From assembly GCA_023432445.1 (NCBI GenBank), contig JAEYUP010000001.1:581401-645400 (forward strand): a stretch of DNA of 64,000 bases. Direction: 5' to 3'. The stretch's first letter is position 1, and every line of letters begins with the position of its first letter. The notes below the pieces were generated by a model. It had not been told where the DNA came from. It saw only the letters and a program-made list of their open reading frames with translations, and did not search any database. Shown here piece by piece: positions 49,103-57,481 of the stretch. The stretch is from Candidatus Parcubacteria bacterium (GTDB lineage: Bacteria > Patescibacteriota > Saccharimonadia > Saccharimonadales > Saccharimonadaceae). The position numbers and the translations under genes were made by a program.

Positions 49103-49124
49103 TAAGTAGTAACTAGAGTGCACT

Positions 49125-49149
49125 GCCCCGGAGAGATCCGGGGCTTTGC
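49125..49149 (+). terminator. Terminator after the alpha/beta-hydrolase gene
   Basis: GCCCCGG, loop AGAGAT, CCGGGGC, then TTTGCATTT. Confidence 0.85.
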
Positions 49150-49151
49150 AT

Positions 49152-50231
49152 TTAGTTTTGTAGTGATTTGATTGAGTCCAGTAGGGTCTTGGCAGATTTT
49201 TCCCAAGAATACTGTGATATATGACGCTTGCCTTTTTTGGACAGCGCGGCAAACGACTCTGGGGTGGAGGCTAGTTTAACTTTCTCGGCATATGCCTCGG
49301 CGTCATCGGCCGGAAAGTACAGTGCTCCGTCGCCTGCTACTTCACGAAATATTTGTAAATCGCTGGCCACGACCGGTACGCCTAGCTCAAGCGCTTCAGC
49401 CAGCGGTAGACCATAGCCTTCGTCGAAGCTGGCTGAAACGAGCAATGCCTTGTCGGCTAGTAGCTTGGCGTATTGTTCGTCTGTAACGCCATTGTGGAAG
49501 ATGACTTTAGCGCCGCGCGGCGTCATTTTTTGATACTCGGCTTTGCGCTCAGGGTCGATACGGCTTAGAAGGTGTAACGTGTAACCTGGGAGGTATTTTA
49601 GACCTCTAATTAGAGTCTCGACGTTTTTGTAAGGCATAAATGAGCCCATATAAACGAGATTGGTGGCGGTTTTCTTTGGTGCGGTAACTGGCTTGCTCAA
49701 ATATCGTTGGAGCTGCTGGGGTGCGTTTGGCGCTACTATTACCGGCCGCTTAGTCAGGCGAGCTTTTAAGATGTCCTGCTTCGAATTTTCGCTAACGGTT
49801 ACAACCGCACTGGCGCCATTAAGGTTTAGCCTTTGTGGGATGTATGTAAGGTGAAATAGCCACCAGCCAAAACGGATTAGCGGCGAAAGAAACTTTGGTG
49901 GTGTACGATGACGGTAGTAGATCATGTCGTGAAGAGACAGGATTAACTTAAAGCGTCGCCCGATCGTTCCCATAGTTTGTAGTGGTGAAAAGACGACGTC
50001 GGGGTGGTATTTGTTGAGTATCAATGATGTGAATGGTTCTTTGAAAGATGCCGGAGCGTGTATCGTGATTGTCTTAGCGCCTTCAGGCAGAAACTGTCGT
50101 TGTCGCTCGTCGCAGATTAAGAAAGTGAGGTCTGTTAGTTTCGCCAGAGCGTTGCCTAGTTCAAGACCGTAGCGGCTGATTCCGTCGTGAAAGTCGATGC
50201 GGGTATAGCGGGCATCATAAAATATTCTCAT
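49152..50231 (-). CDS. Glycosyltransferase, GT4 family
   Basis: 359 aa, GT-B fold. N-terminal domain with the acceptor region, then the C-terminal nucleotide-sugar site: GSFMPYKNVETLIRGLKYLP and SASFDEGYGLPLAEALELG (the EX7E motif, with both Glu), and PVVASDLQIFREVAGD. It probably adds mannose- or glucose-like units to envelope glycans or glycolipids. It diverges from the next glycosyltransferase. Confidence 0.88.
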   Translation of the reverse strand: MRIFYDARYTRIDFHDGISRYGLELGNALAKLTDLTFLICDERQRQFLPEGAKTITIHAPASFKEPFTSLILNKYHPDVVFSPLQTMGTIGRRFKLILSLHDMIYYRHRTPPKFLSPLIRFGWWLFHLTYIPQRLNLNGASAVVTVSENSKQDILKARLTKRPVIVAPNAPQQLQRYLSKPVTAPKKTATNLVYMGSFMPYKNVETLIRGLKYLPGYTLHLLSRIDPERKAEYQKMTPRGAKVIFHNGVTDEQYAKLLADKALLVSASFDEGYGLPLAEALELGVPVVASDLQIFREVAGDGALYFPADDAEAYAEKVKLASTPESFAALSKKGKRHISQYSWEKSAKTLLDSIKSLQN

Positions 50232-50242
50232 TATTGAGTTTC

Positions 50243-50248
50243 ATTGTA
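50243..50248 (-). promoter_or_regulatory. -10 box (TACAAT) of the minus-strand glycosyltransferase
   Basis: Ends 11 bp before ATG 50231. Confidence 0.65.
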
Positions 50249-50275
50249 CACGATGTTTGGCGCCAAGCAACAGAG

Positions 50276-50284
50276 TGCTATAAT
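50276..50284 (+). promoter_or_regulatory. Extended -10 promoter (TGCTATAAT) of the plus-strand glycosyltransferase
   Basis: Ends 10 bp before ATG 50295, which decides for that start over ATG 50283 inside the box. Confidence 0.75.
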
Positions 50285-50294
50285 GAGGCTAATT

Positions 50295-51461
50295 ATGAGA
50301 ATCCTTATTGCGTCGGATCTCCACTATCCGACTATCAACGGCGTAGCGACTTTTAGCCGAAACTTGGCGAAGGGCTTGGCTGACCGTGGTCACGAGGTGC
50401 TGGTTATTGCGCCTAGCCAGACTGGCAAAAAGTGTAAGGAGGTCGACGGTAATCACGTTATAGTCAGAACTGTTTCGGTCCCCTTCCCTTTTTACCAGAA
50501 TTTTAGAATCTCCCTTAACCCTTTCCGGGAAGTTAAGAAGATAATTAAGGATTTTGACCCAGACGTCATACACATTCAGATGTTACTAGGCGTTGGTCAA
50601 GCGGCTATGCGTTATGGCAACAAGATGGGCATACCGATTGTAAGTACCAACCACGCGATGCCCGAGAATCTGATGGACAATCTGCGCCTGCTGGCGCCGG
50701 TTTCGCGCCCGATTAACTACATCATGAAAGAATATTATGCTCGGTTCCATCTCAAGGCAGATTACGTGACTTTGCCAACACAGTCTGCGATCGATATGTT
50801 CAACATGAACGACCGTACAACCGTTCCGATCGAACCAGTTTCAAACGGCGTTGATTTGGCGCGCTTTGAGCCCGGGTCCATTACGCCAGAGCTAGCTGAA
50901 AAGTTCGGGCTACCAACCGACGCGCCGATAGTGAGCTATATCGGCCGTGTTGACGCCGAGAAGCATATACCGGTCCTAGTCAAAGCCTTTGTTCAAGTAC
51001 GCGAGACTGTGCCAGAGGCGCACTTGCTTATAGTCGGTGATGGAACGGAGTTTAAGGAGTTGCAGAACTTGGTTAGACGTCATGGCATAACTCGTCACGT
51101 TACTATGACGGGGCGAGTTAATGACGAAGATTTAGTAGCGCTGCATAAGGTGGGTGCAGTATACTGTATGCCTTCTCCAGCGGAGCTTCAGAGTATCGCC
51201 ACCCTGGAGGCAATGGCTAGCGGTCAGCCGATTGTGGCCGTTGATGCCGGCGCTCTCAAAGAGCTGTGCCAGAATGAGCGCAATGGCTATTTGTGCGATC
51301 TAGATGACGACGATGCTATCGCTACTGGGGTTTTGGCTATCATCACCAACCCTGAGCTGCGTGAGAAATTCAGTCAAGAAAGCCTGAAAATTGCCAAGAC
51401 ACATGACATTCAGACTTCTTTTGACCGATTTGAAGCGATCTATAAAAAAGTTACTTCTTAG
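50295..51461 (+). CDS. Glycosyltransferase, GT4 family (PimB/MgtA-like)
   Basis: 388 aa. N-terminus MRILIASDLHYPTINGVAT then the acceptor domain; donor domain with YIGRVDAEKHIPVLVKAF, MPSPAELQSIATLEAMASGQPIV (EX7E motif) and ALKELCQNERNGYL. The layout resembles alpha-mannosyl- and glucosyltransferases acting on glycolipids. Together with the divergent partner 60 bp away it may form a two-step envelope-glycan pathway; substrates are not known. Its end overlaps the convergent hydrolase gene by 11 bp. Confidence 0.88.
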   Translation: MRILIASDLHYPTINGVATFSRNLAKGLADRGHEVLVIAPSQTGKKCKEVDGNHVIVRTVSVPFPFYQNFRISLNPFREVKKIIKDFDPDVIHIQMLLGVGQAAMRYGNKMGIPIVSTNHAMPENLMDNLRLLAPVSRPINYIMKEYYARFHLKADYVTLPTQSAIDMFNMNDRTTVPIEPVSNGVDLARFEPGSITPELAEKFGLPTDAPIVSYIGRVDAEKHIPVLVKAFVQVRETVPEAHLLIVGDGTEFKELQNLVRRHGITRHVTMTGRVNDEDLVALHKVGAVYCMPSPAELQSIATLEAMASGQPIVAVDAGALKELCQNERNGYLCDLDDDDAIATGVLAIITNPELREKFSQESLKIAKTHDIQTSFDRFEAIYKKVTS

Positions 51462-52239
51462 ACGAACCGAGCCAGCTGTTGATATGCTGCACTACCTTGT
51501 CTGGTGTTTCGTAGTGCGTCAGGTGGCCTACGCCGTCAATAGTAACTACTTTGGCATTTCTAAATAGCTTTGAAAGTTCAAATTGCTTTCCGAGTGGGGT
51601 AATGTCATCCAGTGATCCGGCCACGATTAGTGTCGGTACGGGGATGGTGGCAGCAAACTCTGCCACGGTGTGACCAACAGATGTTTCAAAACCTTCCATG
51701 ACAGACTTGGCGCTGTGGAATTGGCTGAAGTAACGCAGGTGTTGGTCGTGAATGAAGGCGCGCAACTGTTTGTCCTTGGTTTTTGCCATAGTTATGCTCA
51801 TAATCATGACCATCGGTTTCATACCGAGCCAGCGCCGACCGGCCCTTTCGGGTAATTTCTCCCCCACGCGGTAGAACAGAACGGCCATTTTTGTCAGGAA
51901 TTTTTTTGGACCTTCGAGTGCCGGTGCCCCAATCGGGTTAACGAGAATGAGTTTCGAAACCGATCGTGGGTGCTTGGCGACGTAGGCGCTTACGACTATA
52001 CTGCCGAAGGAGTGACCAAGTAGGATTGGTTTCTCTTTAAGACCCTGTTTCTTTATGAAGTCGTCCAGCCAGGTGACGTAGCCGTTCAAATCGTGCTTTT
52101 TTAGCCGGTCGCCTTTAGCGAAGCCGGGTAGGTCTGGAACAATGACGTTAAATTTTTTCTGCAAGGGCTTTGCTATTAAAGCAAGACCGTGGTGGGTACC
52201 GCGGAATCCGTGAACCATTATAATAGTCTGTTTTTTCAT
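51451..52239 (-). CDS. Alpha/beta-hydrolase (lipase/esterase-like)
   Basis: 262 aa from ATG 52239, ten bp after TATACT. IIMVHGFRGTHHG (oxyanion hole), nucleophile elbow LLGHSFGSIV (Ser), acid in VAGSLDDITPLGKQ (Asp) and His in GVGHLTHYE. A compact alpha/beta core with a helical cap. Cytoplasmic. Downstream of the glutaredoxin-like gene in the same direction. Confidence 0.85.
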   Translation of the reverse strand: MKKQTIIMVHGFRGTHHGLALIAKPLQKKFNVIVPDLPGFAKGDRLKKHDLNGYVTWLDDFIKKQGLKEKPILLGHSFGSIVVSAYVAKHPRSVSKLILVNPIGAPALEGPKKFLTKMAVLFYRVGEKLPERAGRRWLGMKPMVMIMSITMAKTKDKQLRAFIHDQHLRYFSQFHSAKSVMEGFETSVGHTVAEFAATIPVPTLIVAGSLDDITPLGKQFELSKLFRNAKVVTIDGVGHLTHYETPDKVVQHINSWLGSSKK

Positions 52240-52249
52240 ACTGATAGTT

Positions 52250-52255
52250 AGTATA
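52250..52255 (-). promoter_or_regulatory. -10 box (TATACT) of the hydrolase
   Basis: Ends 10 bp before ATG 52239. Confidence 0.65.
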
Positions 52256-52263
52256 CGACGCAC

Positions 52264-52545
52264 CTAGGCGGCTGTCGAGGGCTCTATATGGTGTCTTGCG
52301 ATAGCTTCCTGGAGCTTTGGACGGTCAAAACCCAGGATGATGTCGCCGCCAATGTCGGTGACGGGCACGCCACGGAAGTCTCCGTCAAGTTTTTCCATAA
52401 GTTCGTCGTGGGCTGCTTGGTCGGCCTCAATGTCTTTGGCTACGTATGGTATGCCCATTCGATCAAGCCATTGCATTTCGGTGTGACAAAAAGCACACCA
52501 GCTGGTGCGGTAGATTATAATTTCGGGTGTAGTTGTGTCGCTCAT
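52264..52545 (-). CDS. Glutaredoxin-like protein
   Basis: 93 aa, thioredoxin fold. The redox motif CAFC is in RTSWCAFCHTEM (about 13-24), the cis-Pro in RGVPVTDIGG (about 63), and the C-terminal GFDRPKLQEAI. This is close to the NrdH/mycoredoxin group. It would reduce disulfides or donate electrons; the partner (glutathione, thioredoxin reductase or other) is unknown. Confidence 0.9.
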   Translation of the reverse strand: MSDTTTPEIIIYRTSWCAFCHTEMQWLDRMGIPYVAKDIEADQAAHDELMEKLDGDFRGVPVTDIGGDIILGFDRPKLQEAIARHHIEPSTAA

Positions 52546-52553
52546 ATATATAC

Positions 52554-52559
52554 ATTGTA
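52554..52559 (-). promoter_or_regulatory. -10 box (TACAAT) of the glutaredoxin gene
   Basis: Ends 8 bp before ATG 52545. Confidence 0.65.
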
Positions 52560-52604
52560 ACGTTTATAACCGGTTACTAGCAAATAATTTTTGCTTAACG
52601 CTTA

Positions 52605-52613
52605 TGGTACAAT
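52605..52613 (+). promoter_or_regulatory. Extended -10 promoter (TGGTACAAT) of the Gly-rich protein gene
   Basis: Ends 27 bp before ATG 52641, leaving a short leader with GAGG close to the ATG. Confidence 0.65.
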
Positions 52614-52640
52614 GGAACAAACAAGGCTAGAACGAGGATT

Positions 52641-55600
52641 ATGCGACAAAAACGGCATTGGCGAAAGTGGCAAAACGGATTTGCATTACCGACGGTGTTA
52701 ATTGCTTCTGTCGTTATGCTTACCGTTCTGGCGGTTTCTGTCTCTTCTGTGGCCACGATCCGTGTGACCCTTAAAGAGCAATATTATGAACAGTTGGCTA
52801 AGGTAGCTGGCGAGGCTGGCGTAGCCTATGCCAAGGCTTGTTTAGCCAAGAATGGCGGTGTACCACAATGGACTGACGAAAAACCGTTAACGCCGGCGAC
52901 TGACTGTCTCGGAAATGAGCTTCTCTCCCCTGTCGTTGAAGTATTGGTCGTTGGTGGCGGTGGCGGTGGCGGCAATAACCACGGTGGTGGCGGCGGTGGT
53001 GGTGGCGTTGTCTACCAAAGCGATGTTGACGTGAGTGTGTCGAGTTATCCAGTGACGGTTGGTGGCGGTGGTGCGGGCGGCAACACCACAACTCGCGCCG
53101 GCGGTAAAGGTGGTGATTCTTCTATCTTGGGTGTTACGGCTTCTGGTGGCGGTGGCGGTGGCGGCCGAATCAACACTAACCAGGTGGCAGCAGCCACATC
53201 GGGTGGCTCGGGTGGCGGTGGCGCCGGAACTCTAACTAGCTCTGGTGGTATACCAGGTCAAGGGGCGGCTGGCACGTCTGGTCAAGGTTATGCTGGTGGT
53301 AATGGAACTTCCGACAGTCTAGCTGGTAATGGTGGTGGCGGCGGCGGCGCCGGCGCTATTGGTGGTAACGCTTCTGGAACTGGCACTGGTGTAGGCACAT
53401 CAGGTGATGGCGGTGATGGACTTATCTCGTATATTAGTGGCGCTGCCGCTCACTATGGACCGGGTGGTTCCGGCGGACGCTGGGGCTCGGGCCTAGTAGG
53501 TTTACCTGGAAAATCTGGTGCCGGAATTGGCGGAAATGCTGATGGCGCGGTCGGTGCTCCCGGAGTTGCCAACACTGGTGGCGGCGGCGGTGGCGGCGGC
53601 GGCGGGAACGCCAACGGCGGCGCAGGCGGCGGTGGGGTGGTCATTGTCCGCTATGGTGCTGGCGGAGCTATTGTGGCTACCGGTGGTGTCATTAGGGATG
53701 TTGGACCATATAAAGTGCATCGATTTACAAGCAGCAGCACGTTTCAGGTAACTACAGCTAACGACTCCTCTTGCCCGACAGACCCGCGCTGCTCGGTAGC
53801 TATCGAGGATGGTCTTAGGAGTTCGTTTAGGGTTGCTAAGCCATCTTTAGATAGTGAAGGCCGGGCGATATCAATACCGAACTCTGGATACGTAGAGTTG
53901 CTGCGTACGTCTAACGGCAGCGTCTGGCGTACATACACTCAACCGTCTACACAAGCGGCTGTCGTTCCTGACCTATGTTCTGGTGCCGCTACTACGGCGC
54001 TTGGTTGGAGCAAGGCGACAAAAACTACCACTCAAGACAGTTTGCCGGGAGCCTCGGGTGCAATGAGCGTCTCGGCCGGAGCTGGCGATATTAAACCGGG
54101 TTATATATATCTCCAAAAAGATTTTGTGATTACTTCAGCCGGTACGTACTCTGCATCGGCCCTAACTCCTAGTGCTTCAGACGGATTTGAGCTGTACGTT
54201 GATGGCACCCTGCGGCTTTCAGGTGGCGGTTCAGTTAAAGAGTCTTCAAACTTTACTCTTAGCTCGGGTTGTCACGTCGTAACCATCAGGTTGACTAACG
54301 CATCCACTGTTGACCGGTCGTCACGTATAACTGCAGCAATAAAGAAGAGTAATCAGAGCTCACCTATCGTTGTAACTGACAATACTTGGCTGGTCGCCAC
54401 TGGTTCGGTTAGACATTTTGCGGAGCCAGGTTATTACGCCAACCCGTCTTATTGGCCACTTGTTCAAAACTTTGTGACGTGGACCCCTCAAGCCGTGACT
54501 GCAGGCTGGCAAGGTGTTTCGGGCGACCCGCACACCTCATACATCTCACCAACTGGCAACGGCTGTCCGTCTAGCTGTCCGGCGTCTAGAACAACTTATC
54601 TACGCGATGACGAGCCAATATATGTGTCTTCAAACACAGAGGTTCGTGTAACTACTTTGTGCGATGATAGCTGCATCATATATATAGACGGTGAAGAAGT
54701 GTTGGCTGGTTCGGGCGGGATTGTAGCCACCCAGATACTTACGCTCACTCCTGGGTACCATCATGTTGGGGCTAAGCTCACGAACACAGGCGGCTCCCCA
54801 GGAGCCAGCGGTATCGCTATAGCCGTTTATGCTACCGGTTCTGGCACTGTGCTGACTCGGACTGACTTGCGCTGGCGAGCAGCCAATTTCTGGCAGCCTG
54901 GTTTGTCTGCCGATGATTTATACTCTTTTGATGCTCAATATTCCCCTAACCCCTGGTCGCCTAGTCTCGCTCGTACTGAAGCCTTGATAGTGGCTGGCGG
55001 CGGCGGTGGCGGTGGTAGCTGTAGTTCTTGTGGTGGTTCCGGCGGCGGTGGCGGCGGCGGTGTTCATTATAGAAACGACCTTCATTTAGCGACCGGCTCT
55101 TACCCAGTGGTGGTAGGCTCCGGTGGCGCTGGTGGTGCCGGTGCTGGTGGTGCAGCGCGTACCAACGGTATAAACGGTGGTAATTCGTCGGTGTTTGGTA
55201 TTACGGCCACTGGCGGCGGCGGTGGTGGCGCTCAGCTGGGTGTTCCTGGTAACAACGGTGGTTCCGGCGGCGGTGGTGCTGGTGGCTCCGACCCAGCTCC
55301 AGGTGCTGGCGGTAGCGGTGTTTCGGGGCAGGGTTGGCCTGGCGGTGCTGGTATATTATCGCCATATGGCGGCGGTGGCGGCGGCGGCGCGTCCGGAAGA
55401 GGTATCGGCGCAAATGGAACGGTAAGTGGCAACGGTGGCAGTGGCTACACTAGCTATATAATAGGGTCTTTGATAGTCGTTGGCTCGGGCGGCGGCGGCG
55501 GAACTTACAATGGCAATACGCCAGGCTTGGGCGTGACGCTAAGTTCTGGTAATGGTGTAACCTACCAGCAAAACAGCGGAAACGGCTATGCCGCTACAGT

Positions 55601-55802
55601 AAATCGCGGTGGTGGTGGTGGTGGTTCGGCCGGCTCATCTACCGGCGGTTCCGGCGGTGCCGGCTCTTCAGGAGTTGTTATTATCCGCTACAAGACGGGT
55701 ACGATGGTCGCAACCGGTGGCAATATAACTACCTGGAACGGCTATACAATACACGTCTTTACAAGCAGCGGTACGTTCACTGTCACCAGTGTGGCCAGTT
55801 AG
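52641..55802 (+). CDS. Large glycine-rich pilin-like surface protein
   Basis: 1053 aa. Prepilin-type N-terminus: basic leader, then GFALPTVLIASVVMLTVLAV (PilX/minor-pilin-like, no Glu at position 5). Two glycine-rich modules (about 95-370 and 785-1050), each full of GGGGGGG runs and each ending in a similar VVIVRY / VVIIRY and FTSSSTF / FTSSGTF pattern. Between them are two PA14-like beta-sandwich modules (about 430-580 and 600-760), each with a FELYVDG or CIIYIDG strand. The protein appears to be internally duplicated. Some Cys pairs could be disulfides. A surface adhesin or pilus-associated role is inference. Confidence 0.78.
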   Translation: MRQKRHWRKWQNGFALPTVLIASVVMLTVLAVSVSSVATIRVTLKEQYYEQLAKVAGEAGVAYAKACLAKNGGVPQWTDEKPLTPATDCLGNELLSPVVEVLVVGGGGGGGNNHGGGGGGGGVVYQSDVDVSVSSYPVTVGGGGAGGNTTTRAGGKGGDSSILGVTASGGGGGGGRINTNQVAAATSGGSGGGGAGTLTSSGGIPGQGAAGTSGQGYAGGNGTSDSLAGNGGGGGGAGAIGGNASGTGTGVGTSGDGGDGLISYISGAAAHYGPGGSGGRWGSGLVGLPGKSGAGIGGNADGAVGAPGVANTGGGGGGGGGGNANGGAGGGGVVIVRYGAGGAIVATGGVIRDVGPYKVHRFTSSSTFQVTTANDSSCPTDPRCSVAIEDGLRSSFRVAKPSLDSEGRAISIPNSGYVELLRTSNGSVWRTYTQPSTQAAVVPDLCSGAATTALGWSKATKTTTQDSLPGASGAMSVSAGAGDIKPGYIYLQKDFVITSAGTYSASALTPSASDGFELYVDGTLRLSGGGSVKESSNFTLSSGCHVVTIRLTNASTVDRSSRITAAIKKSNQSSPIVVTDNTWLVATGSVRHFAEPGYYANPSYWPLVQNFVTWTPQAVTAGWQGVSGDPHTSYISPTGNGCPSSCPASRTTYLRDDEPIYVSSNTEVRVTTLCDDSCIIYIDGEEVLAGSGGIVATQILTLTPGYHHVGAKLTNTGGSPGASGIAIAVYATGSGTVLTRTDLRWRAANFWQPGLSADDLYSFDAQYSPNPWSPSLARTEALIVAGGGGGGGSCSSCGGSGGGGGGGVHYRNDLHLATGSYPVVVGSGGAGGAGAGGAARTNGINGGNSSVFGITATGGGGGGAQLGVPGNNGGSGGGGAGGSDPAPGAGGSGVSGQGWPGGAGILSPYGGGGGGGASGRGIGANGTVSGNGGSGYTSYIIGSLIVVGSGGGGGTYNGNTPGLGVTLSSGNGVTYQQNSGNGYAATVNRGGGGGGSAGSSTGGSGGAGSSGVVIIRYKTGTMVATGGNITTWNGYTIHVFTSSGTFTVTSVAS
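52940..53650 (+). repeat. GGC/GGT codon repeats encoding glycine runs (first module)
   Basis: Long runs of GGT/GGC codons, in places 7-8 Gly in a row. A likely site of replication slippage or assembly error. The second module (about 54990-55680) is alike. Confidence 0.75.
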
Positions 55803-55833
55803 TTTGCTCAACCTTTACCTTTATCGGTAACTC

Positions 55834-55842
55834 TGGTAAAAT
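55834..55842 (+). promoter_or_regulatory. Extended -10-like promoter (TGGTAAAAT) of the atp operon
   Basis: Ends 8 bp before ATG 55851. Confidence 0.6.
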
Positions 55843-55850
55843 TGTAAAAT

Positions 55851-56672
55851 ATGTCTTTTATAACGTCTTTGGCCGCGTCTGACCTTCATATTTCTATTTC
55901 GGCCCAGCCACTTTTTGAACTTTTTGGCATCCCGGTTACTAACGCCGCATTTACAGGTGCGATTGGGTCATTGGTGACCTTGGCTATACTTTTTTATGTC
56001 GGCGGTCGAGTCAAGCGCGGCAAAACCAACCGGTTCGTCGGCTTAGTGCAATGGGTGTTCGAAGGCTTGGTCAAACAGATCAACGGCGTCATACCCCGCG
56101 CCGATGTCGCACGTAAGATTACTCCCCTAGCGGTGACGATTTTTTTCTTCGTGTTACTCAACTACTGGATGAGTGTTATACCTGGTCCAGAGTCGATTTT
56201 TTGGAACGGTGTGCCGGTTCTGCGTAGTTTGACGGCCGACCTGAACTTTACGCTAGGTTTGGCTATAATTACGACCATCACAGTTCAGATTTACGCAGTC
56301 AAATACCTGACCAACAAAGGGAACCTGGCGCGCTACTTCCGTAACCCACTGAAAGACCCGGTTGGTTCATTCGAGGGTGTCTTGGAACTGATTGGTGAAG
56401 TATCGCGTACGACCGCTTTAGCGCTCCGACTTTTTGGCAACGCTTTTGCCGGTGAAGTTCTTCTTATCGTCATTGCTGTTTTGACTGGATACTTTGCGAC
56501 TGTGGCTCTGCCGGCATTTCTCGGCTTTGAGCTCTTTATCGGCCTGATACAAGCCTATGTATTCTTTATGCTTACTTTGATTTTTACCGCCCTGGCCGTT
56601 TCACATCATGGGCCCGACCATTACGAACACTCCCCTGCTATGTCTTCTAAAAAGAAGGCGCTACAGGGGTGA
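55851..56672 (+). CDS. atpB: F1Fo ATP synthase subunit a
   Basis: 273 aa, about five to six transmembrane helices. The essential arginine is in TTALALRLFGNAFAGEVLL (about 185-203). Together with the c ring it forms the proton path. First gene of an eight-gene operon (a, c, b, delta, alpha, gamma, beta, epsilon), in the standard order. Stop is TGA, which shows UGA is read as a stop here. Confidence 0.95.
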   Translation: MSFITSLAASDLHISISAQPLFELFGIPVTNAAFTGAIGSLVTLAILFYVGGRVKRGKTNRFVGLVQWVFEGLVKQINGVIPRADVARKITPLAVTIFFFVLLNYWMSVIPGPESIFWNGVPVLRSLTADLNFTLGLAIITTITVQIYAVKYLTNKGNLARYFRNPLKDPVGSFEGVLELIGEVSRTTALALRLFGNAFAGEVLLIVIAVLTGYFATVALPAFLGFELFIGLIQAYVFFMLTLIFTALAVSHHGPDHYEHSPAMSSKKKALQG

Positions 56673-56674
56673 TG

Positions 56675-56683
56675 TGGTACAAT
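56675..56683 (+). promoter_or_regulatory. Internal extended -10 promoter (TGGTACAAT) before atpE
   Basis: In the 44-bp gap between atpB and atpE, giving a leader of about 27 nt with AGGAG 9 nt before the ATG. Likely boosts c-subunit supply. Confidence 0.6.
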
Positions 56684-56716
56684 AAAGATTAACGAAAAAA
56701 ATAGGAGAATACACAA

Positions 56717-56929
56717 ATGGATGCATTATCATTCGGACTAACTTATGCCCTACCGGCACTTGGTGCGGCACTTGCTATCGGCTTCATCGGTGCGGCGGCG
56801 CTTAACGCGTTCGGTCGTAACCCTGAGAAGCTCGGTGATATCCGAACACTTATGATCACAGCGATCGTGTTTGCGGACTCATTGGCGATTATTGGTATCA
56901 TCGTCGCGATTATCGCGAAGTTCCTCTAG
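56717..56929 (+). CDS. atpE: F1Fo ATP synthase subunit c
   Basis: 70 aa, two transmembrane helices joined by the polar loop FGRNPEKL (RNP-type loop). The ion-carrying carboxylate in helix 2 is Asp, in IVFADSLAIIGI, as in E. coli, instead of the Glu of many bacteria. The pattern of a Na+ site (Q/E pair, S/T after the carboxylate) is not complete, although a Ser follows the Asp; proton coupling is the more likely reading. AGGAG is present. Confidence 0.95.
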   Translation: MDALSFGLTYALPALGAALAIGFIGAAALNAFGRNPEKLGDIRTLMITAIVFADSLAIIGIIVAIIAKFL

Positions 56930-56941
56930 GAGTTAAAGCGC

Positions 56942-57481
56942 GTGACGTTCTATTCTTTGATGGCTGAAACGGCGGCGTCCGGGTCTGGCGACTTGCTGGG
57001 TTCACTTGGTATTGACTGGCGTTTGCTGATTATCCAGATAATTGCTTTTTCGATTTTAGTAGCCCTACTTGGTAAGTTTGTTTATCCCTTGTTAATGAAA
57101 TCGATTGACGAGCGCCAAAAGAACATTGATGATGCTCAAAAAGCTAGCGAAGAGGCCCAAAAGGCCGCCAATAAGACCAAGCTAGCTGTTGAGGAGTTAT
57201 TGAGTGAAGCGCGCCAAGAGGCTTCAGCTATCGTCGCGACCGCTAAAGAGGAAGCGACAGATATCGTAGCGGCTAGTGAGGAAAAAGCCCGTACCAGTGC
57301 TGAACGGATTGCTGCAGAGGCTAAAAAAGAGCTGGCGCGCGATGTTGAGACGGCCAAAAAAGCGCTTCACAACGATACTCTAGAGCTGATTGCGCTAGCT
57401 ACCGAGAAAGTTGTTGGCAAATCTCATGCCAAGAATATTGACGCCGGTATAATAGCTGACAGCCTGAAGGAGATTAAGTAG
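56942..57481 (+). CDS. atpF: F1Fo ATP synthase subunit b
   Basis: 179 aa from GTG 56942, preceded by AGGAG about 9 nt upstream (an ATG at 56960 is an alternative). One transmembrane helix (about 24-46: LLIIQIIAFSILVALLGKFV), then a long Ala/Glu/Lys-rich coiled coil. It is the peripheral stalk. Stop adjoins the GTG of atpH directly. Confidence 0.93.
   Translation: MTFYSLMAETAASGSGDLLGSLGIDWRLLIIQIIAFSILVALLGKFVYPLLMKSIDERQKNIDDAQKASEEAQKAANKTKLAVEELLSEARQEASAIVATAKEEATDIVAASEEKARTSAERIAAEAKKELARDVETAKKALHNDTLELIALATEKVVGKSHAKNIDAGIIADSLKEIK

Noticed and set aside
53453..53720. Pro/Ala-rich minus-strand ORFs opposite the Gly-rich gene (also near 55201-55432)
   Set aside because: They are simple complements of GGN codon runs on the plus strand.
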